From Sceloporus undulatus (taxonomy: Eukaryota > Chordata > Lepidosauria > Squamata > Phrynosomatidae), in assembly GCF_019175285.1 (NCBI RefSeq), contig NC_056526.1, forward strand, positions 121,588,988 to 121,652,987: a DNA stretch of 64,000 nucleotides, given 5' to 3'. Both the position numbers and the translations under genes were made by a program. Under the pieces are notes generated by a model. That model did not search any database. It was not told the DNA's origin and worked only from the letters and a program-made list of their open reading frames with translations. Numbering within the stretch: position 1 is the stretch's first letter; every line of letters begins with the position of its first letter. Below, in pieces: positions 19,001 through 31,000 of this stretch.

Positions 19001-22000
19001 GTTTGTCATCAGTGTTAATTGGTGAGATTGTGAAGACTACACATACTTTAACTGTGAAAGTCTTATTCTGAGCATATATACCACTGAGTTCTGCCTCTTC
19101 CTGCCTTAATTTGCAGTGTAAACAGTTGAAAGTAGTTGTACAGCATTGGGAGTGTTCCCCCAGCATCATTACCTTGGTGGTACTTTTTCTTGCCTCAGGA
19201 AATTTGCTAACTGTAACCTTGTCTGTTATATGAAGGGTTTTATCACTGGTTTATCTAAGAACAGTAAGCTATTCCTTTGTTTCACATGAGGAGGAATTTT
19301 CTTAGCAAATGAAAAGCTGATTTTTTTTAAAAAAATGTTAATGATTCAGCATACAAGACAATTTCATGAAGACATCAGGATTTTTCCATCATTGCTTAAC
19401 TATGACGTTTTATGGCCTCTCTCATGCGGCCAACTACCATCATAGGCCTGGTACAGACAGGCAAAAAGCCCCATCCTGCAGGCGGGGTGAGGGCTACCTT
19501 CAGAGCCCTTCCTGTGCTGCCCATCGCACCATCTTGGCACGCAGCCTTTCAGACGGTGCATGCTATGATGACATCCCTTTGATGCAGCACCCAAACAGTG
19601 CTGTGCCAAAGGGGCATCATCCAGCCCCCCCCCCCCCCCTTACGGCAGTATCTGTGGCCACCTTCTTTTCGGGCCAAAAGGAGCTGGATAAAACGGTTCC
19701 TTTTTGTGCTCTGTGGAGGCTGGATTGGTGCCACTGCATGAATTTGCTGCAGCACTGTTCTGGGGCAGAAAGGGGTGGCATCTCACTGCCCCTTCTTGTC
19801 TGTCTGTACCGGCCATAATCTCAAAAGGTGATGGTCAGATTTAATAATGACTATTATGGCAGTTCCACTTTGCCTTTGATGACACAATGAAACTTTTCAA
19901 AAGTAGAAACGATATGACTTGCTCTTTCCTGATTGTTAGAACTCTTTATAAGTTCACTGTATAATCATTTTTAGTTTTTGTCCATCTTCCACACTGAAAA
20001 ATTATGGATTGTTGAAAATGTTATGTTGGCTGCAGCAAAATAGAACCCTTTTTGGGGATTCAGAGAGCTACTGTGTGTTCTTGTGCTGGGTACACCTAGT
20101 GGATTATTTGATGTCATGAACTTTGGAACCAGGGAACAATATTCCTGTGTAAGATGAATAGTCATACTCCTTTAGAAATTGTAGGTTTCATCTCCCCCCC
20201 CCCCCAATATTTTCTTGGGAATTACCCTTTAGTCTAGATGAGAGAATGCTAATGAAAACAATTTATTCTGAAGGTGCAGCAGGGCAGAACTGGAAACATG
20301 GAGAAAGAAATATCACTTCCACCAACCAAACCTGACTTTACATCTCCCCCACCCTTATTCAAGACAGGAATCCCATCAAACAGGTCAGTTGGACCTTCAT
20401 ATTTTCATACAGCTGTACAGAAAAAAAAGGACACTGTGTCACCGGCACCCTTTATAAAAATTGAGCTGCATAAATGCTTGCCACCTTCCTCTCATGTTGC
20501 CTTTTCTACGATTCAGACTGGAAAGCTACACATAACTGAAGTGCAGATGTATATAAAATAATGCTACCTGAAAAAAATGAAAGACAGTTTATCACAGTTT
20601 TAAATAGTCAGTGAAAGTAATATGGACATTTATAAGATTGAGTTTAATGCATCTGAACTAGTTAGGCACAAATAAGGCTGCCATGAGTCTTAGACTTTAG
20701 TGTTTCCTTTTTCCTTTCTTGTTCAGGCATGTAGAAGAGATCAGAAGCTTTCACATCTGTTTTTATTAACCTCATGTTGTCATTAAGCTAGATGATCTTT
20801 GAAACAAACCAAATGCAAATAATGGGCCTTGAAGTTGGCTTTTTAAATTAAAGTGTTGTTACGATGTTACTGTTTAGGGTTCCCCAAGCCTGAAGGCGAT
20901 GTGTTAGGTCACTGTGACTTGTATCCACCAAAATAAATTATGTAAATAAATAAATGCTATAGTCAAAAACCAAAAACAGAGGGACATAGTTTACTGGGAC
21001 ACCCAACTTGCCAAAGTGGGTTGTTGCTTATGCCAGGACTGGATATGAGCAAATGTTTCAGTGGATGAGTAATTAATTTCCTAATATTTGGCAAACCATT
21101 GTTTGCTGTAGCATCAGAACCAGGAAGCTGTGATTTGCACAGTTCTCTCAGACTAAGATTAAACCAAGTTTTGATCCCAGTTTCCAAAGTTTGCTCATTG
21201 AGAATTAGTGCTGAAGCATGGTTTTACAAAAACCCAGGAAGTTAGTAGTCAGATGGAGAAGGGAGGAACATGACAGAATCATTAAGCACCTGATTCAACA
21301 TATTACTGAAGATAGGTAATTTAAATATGTTCAGAAAGGGAAGCAACATGATTTCATTTGCATGTGTTAGCTAAAGCAGAAGATTATTTATATTCCCCTT
21401 ACACTATTATGTACAGTTGGCCCTCCATATCAGCAGGCTAGCCATTCATGGATAAGAGCATCCATGGTTGGCCCTGCCCCATTATCCTCAATGGCAGCGC
21501 ATGCACAGAGTGTAATAGGACATGATGTTCAGCTATGTTTTGTATCCTTGGGTGGGATCTGAAACAGAACCCTTGTGGATACAAAGGGCTGACTGTATAC
21601 ATTTTCTAGTGTTTGAATGCTAACTTGTAAACAGTGTATTTCATACTATTACTTGGACGGATAGGCAGCAGATACAGCTCTGTGTAAGAAATCTTGTCTA
21701 CCAGTATAACCTTACTTTTCGTTTGTTTGTTTGTTTTTAAATTAATTATATATTGTAGCTGAATTGGATGGGTTTGTGGTAGTATATATTTAGGGCACTG
21801 GTTGCATCACATATATTTGAAAATTTTGCTTGAAACTTCAGAAACAAGTTAGTTTTTAATGTTTTTTGTGTCCAAAACAGTATTAAATGATAAGCAACAG
21901 TAGCGGCAATAGTTGGCACCAATGCTTGGTCAGTCAGCTGCTCAGGCCCCACCACTTTGCTGGGTCCTACTAACATAGAATCGTAGAGTTGTAAGAGACT

Positions 22001-25000
22001 ACAAGGGCCATCCAGTCCAACCCTCTGCCATGCAGGAAATCTCAATCAAAGCATCCCTGACATATGGCCATCCAGCCTCTCTTTAAAGACCTCTAAGGAA
22101 GGAGTCTCCAATAAACTTTGAAGGAGTGTGTTCCACTGTTGAGCAGTCTTTACTGTCAGAAAGTTCCTCCTAATGTTGAGGTGGAATCTCTTTTCCTGTA
22201 GCATGCAACCATTGTTCCGTGTCTTGATCTAGATACTATACTTCTATTGATGCAGCCTAAAATTGCATTGGCCTTTTTAGCTGCCTCATCACACTGTTGA
22301 CTCATGTTCAACTTGTGGTCTACTTGGACTCCTAGATCCCTTTCACATGTAGTCTTCTTAAGCTAGGTGTCCCTCATCCTATATCTATGCATTGGGTGTG
22401 TTTCTCATGTTCATTGCTCACCTTCATCTCACTCTCATGTAGACAGCAGTAGATGTTATTGCCTGCTTAATAACATCTACAACACTGTTACCTGGCTTTC
22501 TGTCTGTCAAATAGGAAGTTGTTAGCATTGATGAGAAAGAAGGTGAGGAACAATAGTGTTTGAGGAGATAGGAGAAGTTGAGCTTGTGTTTTTTGGGTCT
22601 GAGAGATTGTTTGGCTGTGCTGCTCAGAGACTTGTGTGGGTATTTTTGTTGGTTTGAAACCATGTGCTATCACTGAGCACATTTTCTTAAGGAGTAGGGT
22701 TTCTACTCAGTAACTAACTTGGTTGGGTGTGGAGCTAGCAGCCACTAGCTCTATATGGCAGCTGCCTCAGTCTTTGGAGCTCAGCAAATAAGAGGAGCAA
22801 AACAGGCTCACTCTCGTTTTTTTCTGGGTATTTGTGGGGGACTTTGAGGGAGAGGCCTGGAAAGCTGTGCTGCTGTTTGTACAGGTTGACAAGCATGGAT
22901 AGTGACAGAGTTGTTGCAGTGACTTGCAACATCTGTACTATGTTTTCTTGCCAGAGGACCTACAAAGCTATACTTGCAAAGCAGTTGCCTTGTTGGAAGA
23001 GAACATGCAGCAGCATGAGGCCCATGTATCTACACTGACTTATTAGAGATGATGGACCTTTTTTGGAAAGAGTGGAGTAGACTCCCTTGGAATGAGATGC
23101 TTTGCTGAGGGTGATTCCAAAACACAGGAGGCTGATTTATTTGGAAGAATGTGACATATAAATGCAGAATGGTCAAGAACCATGTTTCAAGTTTGGAGCT
23201 AAATAATTGATTCCAAGCTTCCCCCTTAATCAGTGATTATAAGGCATAAGAGGACAATAGCCTCTTAGAAGACATGGAGGATTCAGTGAATGGAAGGACA
23301 CCTGTCAGTTTTCAGAAGAGGAAGAGACTTGTGGTTTTAGTAAGTTATTCTTTGTTGAAAGAAACAGAAACCACAGTTTGTGAGCCTGATAAGATGTTCG
23401 GAGTGATGTACTTTCTTCCAGGAAAAAGAATCCATGATGTAACAGAGAGACTAACACAACCCAACAAAGCCACCAACTTTTACCTCTTCTTTCTAATTCA
23501 TTTTGGAACAAATGATACTGCAACATACAACCTTGACTGGGGAGCAAGCTAAAGAATCTTTGGCACAGGTTGTTGTTTTATCCCTCCTTCCTGTTGAAGG
23601 ACCTGTCCCAGGAAGTGGGAGAACAATATTGGAAGTGAACAACTGGCTCTACAAATTATGCTGTCATGAAATATTTGGACCAAAGACAGTAGAGTTTCAG
23701 GCAAATAATAGTAGGAGGGCAAATGCTGTCCTTGTCTTCAGAAAAGGGAAAAAAGAGGACCTAGCAACTACCAACCAGTAATCTGGACATTAGTAGCAGG
23801 GAAGGTTCTAGAAGAGATAATTAAATAGTCAGTATATACACACTTAGAGAGGAGTGCAGTGATTACTAAGAGCTAGCATTGATTTCTCAAAAACCAGCTA
23901 TGCCAAACTAATCTTGTCTCTTTTGATAGTTAAAAGCTTGATAGAGCAAGGGAGCACTGGATATAGCATATCTTGATTTCATTAAGATTTTTGAACATGA
24001 ACCAATGCTTTCATGTTACAAGAGAAGTTAGAAGAAATATTAGGAAGAATGTCCTTACTATAAGAACTGTTTGATAGTGAAATAAACTGATTGCTTCTTT
24101 GTAGGTCTTTAAATAGAAGTTGAGTGGGCATCTTTTAAGAGTGTATCAGTTGTGTATGCCTCCATGATAGTGGATTGGATGAGATGGGTCTTGCAGCTTC
24201 TTCTTACTCTATGATTCTGTGAGCCCTCATAAATCTGAAGCCAACAATGCCCATTGGAGGGATTTGATTCAGAGATAATGTGTGCACTTGTGAAAAATTG
24301 TCAGGTTCTTCAGGTGGGGGTAACGGTGGTTTTTCCTTTCAAAAAGCAGTTTTAAAATAGTTAAGTGCAGATAATTTACAATGAAATGCCAGTTGTGTTT
24401 TTTTCATTTGATTTACTTGTTAATAAGCTCTTACGTTTAATTTTTATTACTAAGAAAAAACTTAAATCCACAGTTGGCAAGTCTGCGAATAACGAGGTCC
24501 TCCTGTGCTTTACACATGTTGTCAATTTCTTAGGATCAGTATTTGTAGAGACAAGGAAAAGATATACCATGACTTTTCACAAGAAATGGCTGGAAATGTA
24601 TCTTATGGAAGTAGTAGGGAATATCTGTTTAAGTGAAGTTGCACCGTTGTGTGCTTGTACAGTGTAGTTAAATGAGTTATAGAGTCACCAGTGATAACTC
24701 CACTCTTTAATCACTTCTGTCTTTCTATGAAATGATTTAAGAGATAAATGAATAAACCTTTGAAATAGATTTATGTAGTATATTCTTGCTTGCTTCATTA
24801 ATATTTTATGCATACTGTCTCAGACTGTATAGCTGCCATTCAGAATAACTAGGCTGAAAAAAACTTATTGTTGTAGTCAAGTATGATTTTGACTAAACCT
24901 TTAAAGGTAAAATCTCTTTATAAATGATGGCTAGACTCCTTATTTAGGGCTCAAACAGACAGGCCAAAAGGGCCGCCGTCGGACTGTATTGGGAGATATG

Positions 25001-28000
25001 GTGTTTAGACACCCCCGAATGCAGCCAGAAGCCACACTATGGCTGCCCCAATCTTGAAGAACCGGGAAAAAAGATGGTCCCATCATGGTCCTTTTAGGCC
25101 GTCAGTTTCACCCCTAAGAAACAGTTGGTAAACGTGCTTACACAGAAATATTTTAGTGTTTGTGTTGTAATACTCCTCTGTTGGTTTCTCCATTCTTTTT
25201 TGAAAGAATACAAAGTTTGCTGTTAGTTTTATTGCCCAGTTCACAAGCAGAAGTGTTTAGATGAACATTGTTACATAAAATATAGATGCAGTCTGACCTC
25301 AGTATCTGTGGGATCGGTAACCACGTTTTCACTTACATCTGGGGGGAAAAGATCCTTCTAGCCATCTGGGGTTCCTTCAGTGATCAGTTCTGTGGTCACC
25401 CTCCAGCAGAAATATAGTGTTCACCATTACTCATGGTTCTTGCTATCTGCAGTAAGTCTGGAATCATATCCCCCATGGATATGGGGGTCGGACTGTATTT
25501 AGGCTTACATCTCAAACAGTTCTGTATATTTAGTCCATAGAGTCAAAATACTTATAAATAGATTAAAATGAAATTAAAATGAGATTGCTAAAGGATATTG
25601 AATATGTTTATATTGTAAATATATTGATATTGTGTTTAGTCTCAGTAGAACTGATGCTTTCAGTTAGTATCCTAAGATGTTATGGGTAGGGCATATCTAA
25701 GGGGGAAGAAAAGAATCTCAAGAATAGGGAAGGATAGAAACATAAGAAAAGAAAGACCTAGAAAATTTATCTCACCAGAAACAGCGCCTCTTCTCAGTCG
25801 CAGACAAGCACTGCAGCCAGAAAAGCCAGTTCAGGCATCGGGAAGTGGCAGGAGCGATATGGGAGGGCTGAGTCGCCTGAGTTAAGGTAAGAAGTTTTAA
25901 TGGACTTAAACCTTTTTGAATTATGATATTTCTCTTTTTTTCTTCATCAGCTGGGTATACTTACACGAGGCTATAATAAAGAATAGAATTCTTAACTAAC
26001 GCAAATATGGTACTCCAATTTGTGACACACACCCCATCTTTTTTTTAAGCATAAATATAGTTCAAATTAATAACTTTACCTGGAAGTGGGGCATATGTAT
26101 AAATGAAGCATACTTTAAATGCAGTTTAAAAATATTAATTAATTTTAACAAGGTCAAGTATGTTTAGTTATGTGAACTCCTGGGAGGAAAATGAAAATCC
26201 TGGAGAAAAGGATTTCCTCCCCCATTTTAAAAAAGATTTTTACAGCATAATTGGATTTGGAATATTCTCTTTTCATGTGATTAATAAAATATTTATTACA
26301 AGATGACCTTATATTTACTTATCTCATGTTATTTTAAAAGAAATATGTAGTGTGCTGGGAAAGGAAGGCTATACGCTGTCTCACATCATTACAATTCTTG
26401 ATCTTTGTTTCTTTTTCTCAGTTTTTCTGAGAAAGTGAGTGCTTCATGTTTTTTGGCATTTAGGAGGACTAACGGAGACAAAGTGTTTTATTTTAACTAA
26501 GGTTTATGGTTTATGTGTTTGTGTTGGTGTTTGTTTTTGTTTTGCCTGCTTCTCATAATTGGCAGAACCAAAGAGGCTCCTTATATTTCAGGTATTCCTT
26601 ACAGTTCAGGATTTTTTTGTTGCAAATGTAGCTCTCTTTGCAACAGAAAATAACATTTTATGAAGTGAATTCAATTTGTAATTTCCAAATAAACTGTATT
26701 TTAGTACCTCAAACTTAACCATTTGCCATCTAATCAATTTTGTCTTATAGCAGCCCTATGAAGTAATGCCCTCTTAAGAATGCTCTGCTCAGGGCCATGC
26801 ACATTCTTGCAATTTGAGGGCCCTGGCTTCCTTTGTTGAGTTAGTCTATCTGTAATTCAGTCTTCATGTTTTCCTTCAGCTTTCCATTTTACTAGGCAAT
26901 ATTTTTTTTTCAATAGCTCACATTGTTTCATTATGTGTCTAAAAGATGATAGCCTCAGTTTAATCATTTTGGCCTTTAGTTCAGGCTTGATTTGGGGTCT
27001 GTGGTATACATAGAATCTCATCTAGAGCAACATTTCAGAACCAAGTTATACATAATGCATTTTATGTTCCTGAAGTAAAATAGTGATTTTTAGTTGTCAT
27101 GGCTAAATTTATTTAAAATTTCAAAAAAGAAATTCTGCCACAAAATGAGGGGGGGCGGGAGCAATTCCCTCACCTCCACAGTTTCACAACATCTGAAGAA
27201 TTGACATCTCTAAGTAGGTTTATTCTTCTGCTTTAATTTGGTTAGTTTGGTTAGAAATTCAGCATATGCTGAAAGCTGCACCAGAAGAGCTTGTTGCATG
27301 CCCCAGAAGAACTAATGGGGCGCGCACCACACAGGCATGAGCCCCATTACTTCCTATGGGGCTTCAGCATAGCTGATTTCCCCTTACGCGAAGGGATCCA
27401 GAACAGATCCCCGTGTAAGGGGAGGGCGCACTGTACTATATCCCTTTTAGAAATCCTGTATGTACTGTACTCAAGTATAAGTCTAGAAATTTAGTTTTAA
27501 AAATTAAGCCAAAAAAACCTGAGTTGACTTATCCACGGGTTTATGTAAGTACCTTACCTTAACCCACACCCACACCCAGCATATGAGCCCTGGTGGCACA
27601 GTGGTTAAATGCCTGTACTGTAGCCACTCACTCACAAACCATAAGGTTGTGAGTTCAATACCAGCGAAATGGCTCAAGCTTGACTCAGGCTTGCATCCTT
27701 CCAAGGTCGCTAAAATGAGTACCCAGATTGTTGGGCCAATTAGCTTATACTTTGTAAACCGCTTAGGGAGTGCTTAAGTCCACCAATAAGCGGTACAGTG
27801 GTACCTCGGGATACGAAATACCCAGGTTACGAAATTTTCGGGATACGAAAAAATCCCATAGGAAATCATTGTTCCGGGTTACGAATGTTTTTTCGGGATA
27901 CGAAGAAAATTTTTGGTGCTTTTTCCGGCTTTTTCGCACGAAACGCAGCTTTTCCCCATTAGCGCCTATGGCAATTCGGCTTACGAAGGGTTTTCGGGTT

Positions 28001-31000
28001 ACGAAAGCGGCCGCGGAACGAATTACTTTCGTAACCCGAGGCACCACTGTATAGAATTGTACTTGCTGTTGCTACACACACACACACACACACACACACC
28101 CATCCCCCGGTGAAAGGCAAGAGTTTAATCTGCCCTGGAAGCACTTGACCCCCTTCTACTCTCATCTGTCCAGCCTTCTTTGATATTTTTTTTCCTTTGC
28201 TTCATCCTTTACATCCTTCATTACATGCCCCTAAGCTTTAACCCTCAACCTTTCCACAGGTCATATCAAAATCTGTAATTTTGGCCCCCGAACCTGTCCT
28301 CGACTTATATACAAGGTCAACTTAAAGTCGAGTACATATGGTAGGTGTTGCCTACCAAGCCCATACACATTTTGATCCCCTGGAATTTTCCTAGTTTCCC
28401 AGGTCAGGAGCAATGCTAGACCTGGGTTGTGTTTGCCAGACGTGAGAAGATCAGCTACTGTAATTAGCCTGATGAGTTAAATTGTGGATCCCTGAATTAT
28501 AATCATCACTACATAGATGTTAGCTTTTTTTCCAGCTTGACATAGAATGACATTTGTGGAAAATCAGCAATGGTGTGGTTGTGGCTATAGGCTTGAATAT
28601 TCTCCGGGCAAGATACAAGATGTTGGTTTTAACTTTTAAAGCCCTACATGGCTTGGGTCCAGACTACATGCGGGAGCGCCTCCTTTCATATAATTCACTC
28701 TGCACACTTCAGTCCTCTGGGAAGAATCTGCTGCAACCTAAGAAGACTAGGAGCTTTTCATCTGCTGCTCCCAGGCTCTGGAATGACCTGCCGGACAAGA
28801 TCTGTCATCTTACCACCTTGGAAGCCTTTAAAAAGGCAATCAAGACGGATCTCTTCCAGCAGGCCTTCCCAGATCAGCCTCCTTGACCTGCATCCCCCTG
28901 CCACTGCAATGCCTGCTGCAATTCTGTCCTTACTTTTTGCTCTGCAGAGTAGGGTTTACAGTTGATAAAGATGTCCCCCCCATCTAAAATGGTTACCTTT
29001 TTTTTTACATGATTGTGTTCTTCTACTACTTTTAGCTTGTCTGTTGCATGCTTACTTGAAATTGTATTGAAAATTTTAAGGACTTTGCATTTTGAGTTGT
29101 GTCTTCAACTATGCTTCCTTTAGCTCATGGGATGTGAACTGTAACCATTTGTTTAGAAGCTACCCAACAAATAAGGTCATGAGTTTGTTTTCCTCCTGTG
29201 TGTTCCCTCAGGGAGTTTCTTTCAACAGATTTGGAAAGCCTTCTGCTCTCAGTGCATCAAAATCATTTCCAATTGAAATATAACTGCCCATTTAAAAATG
29301 GTTCTTTTCAGCTTCTTGTCCTGTCTTTCTATGAAGCACAACTTAGTTGCATCCTAGTATGAGAGTATGTGTAAGCAGCAGTTAAAACTGAATCTTTTCA
29401 GAGACACATTGGGAGCAGTGATAGTGTGACTTATGGCACTCCACTAGCTGCAAAGAATGTGTGACCTCTGAGCTCTTTCCATATTACCATACTATACTCT
29501 TATAGTGCTGTTATCCCACTTTTACTACTCTGGCTGCCTCCTGTTGCATTCTGAGGCTTGTAGTTCAGTGAGGCCTAAAAGCTCTCTGACTAAGGATTCT
29601 AAACTGCAAATCCCAGAATGCAACAGGCAGCCAGAGCAGTTAAAATGGAATAGCAGTGCTATAAGAGTGTAGTGCAGTAATTTTGTCTCGTTACAGACCG
29701 CCCAAAAGGGGCGGTCTCAGGCCACTACCTGTTGCAGCGTGGAGGAGCCGCAGCAGCCAAACCGTGCTACTCCTCCGCACTGCAAAAAAGGAGTGCGAAA
29801 ATCGCGCTCCTTCCGGCAACCCGGAAGAGACGTCGCAAGTGCCAAAGCGCGCACTCGTGACGTCTCTTCCGGGTTCGGACGTGCGGACGCAGAGCGTCTG
29901 CTGCGTCAAGATGGCGGCGCCCATCTGTATAGGGTGCCGCTATCTTGACGTATCGGTTACGAGCGAGGGGTAAGGCGCGTCTGGAAGCGCCGCCCCTCGC
30001 ACGTAATTGCGGCGCAAGGACGGCGCCTCTTAGGCCCGTCTATAACGTGCCATAGTCTGTACCATTTCTTCCAGTGGAACACCAGTAGAATTAGGTACTT
30101 AACAGTATTAGTTGTTGAGCTTATGGTAATACATTATATGTAGAATGGGTAAACAGTTTCATCAGTACATAGGAAGCTGCCATAAACTAACAAAAACCTT
30201 TGGTCCATGTAGATTAGTATTTTAAACTGACTGACTGTGGGGTAAGAGGCAGGATTCTTCCATAACCTTACCTCGAGATGGTAGTATAGTCTGGTGGTCT
30301 CCTATTGAGGTGTTAATCAAGGCTAAGCTTACTTAGTTTTTGAAATCAAAGGAGTTTTGTCGCATTCAAAGTGGAATGGCGGTATATAAAACTACCCTTT
30401 TATTCTCTTTGTTCTTTCTTCATTACTTAATATTAGCAGGTTTGGTTTTACCACTTCCACCTCCACCACCTCCATTTCAAGTTTTGCTTTTCAGTAAAAT
30501 CTCAAATACATCTTAGATCTGAATAGGTCTTAAACACTCCCCCCCCCATATTATTAATATTCTTAGTTGAAGACATTTTACATATGGTAAAAAGGTCAGG
30601 GTAAAAGTATTCCGTGTTGACAAGGTTGTCAAGTCATGTCTGACTATAAGGGGTGGTGCTAAACCGAAGAGCCAGTGTTGTCAGAAACTACTCTGTGATC
30701 ATGTGGCCAGCATGATTGCACAAAATGCTATTTACCTTCCCACCTATTTATCTACTTGCATTTGCATGCTTTCCAACTGCAAAGTTGGCATCTTATGTTT
30801 AAAACCAAAGATCAGAATGTTTGACATATCATCTCTTGGAGGAAAATTTTGTTACCTTTTCCTTTATTTTTCCTAATTAAAATCATTCTGAATCCCATTA
30901 ATACTTAAATGTATTGTATTGAAAAATATTTTTCTGAGTATTCTTCCTTATTATTTTTCTGTTCATGTGTAAAGCACCAATGTATACTGTTTTTCTCAGA

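Larger units (their letters stand above)
27472..28343 (+). mobile_element. MITE of the CTCGACTTATA family carrying two nested insertions
   Basis: Left ACTCAAGTATAAGTCTAGAA and right TTAAAGTCGAGTACATATGG, with CCTGTCCTCGACTTATATAC, belong to one element. Inside lie a SINE (27585-27795), a MITE (27797-28049) and a (CA)n tract at 28075-28098. The right part GCTTCATCCTTTACATCCTT is shared with 32700. Confidence 0.75.

Noticed and set aside
19366-19818. 150-codon plus-strand open frame
   Set aside because: Runs through the Harbinger-like MITE 19445-19814, including its C-run.
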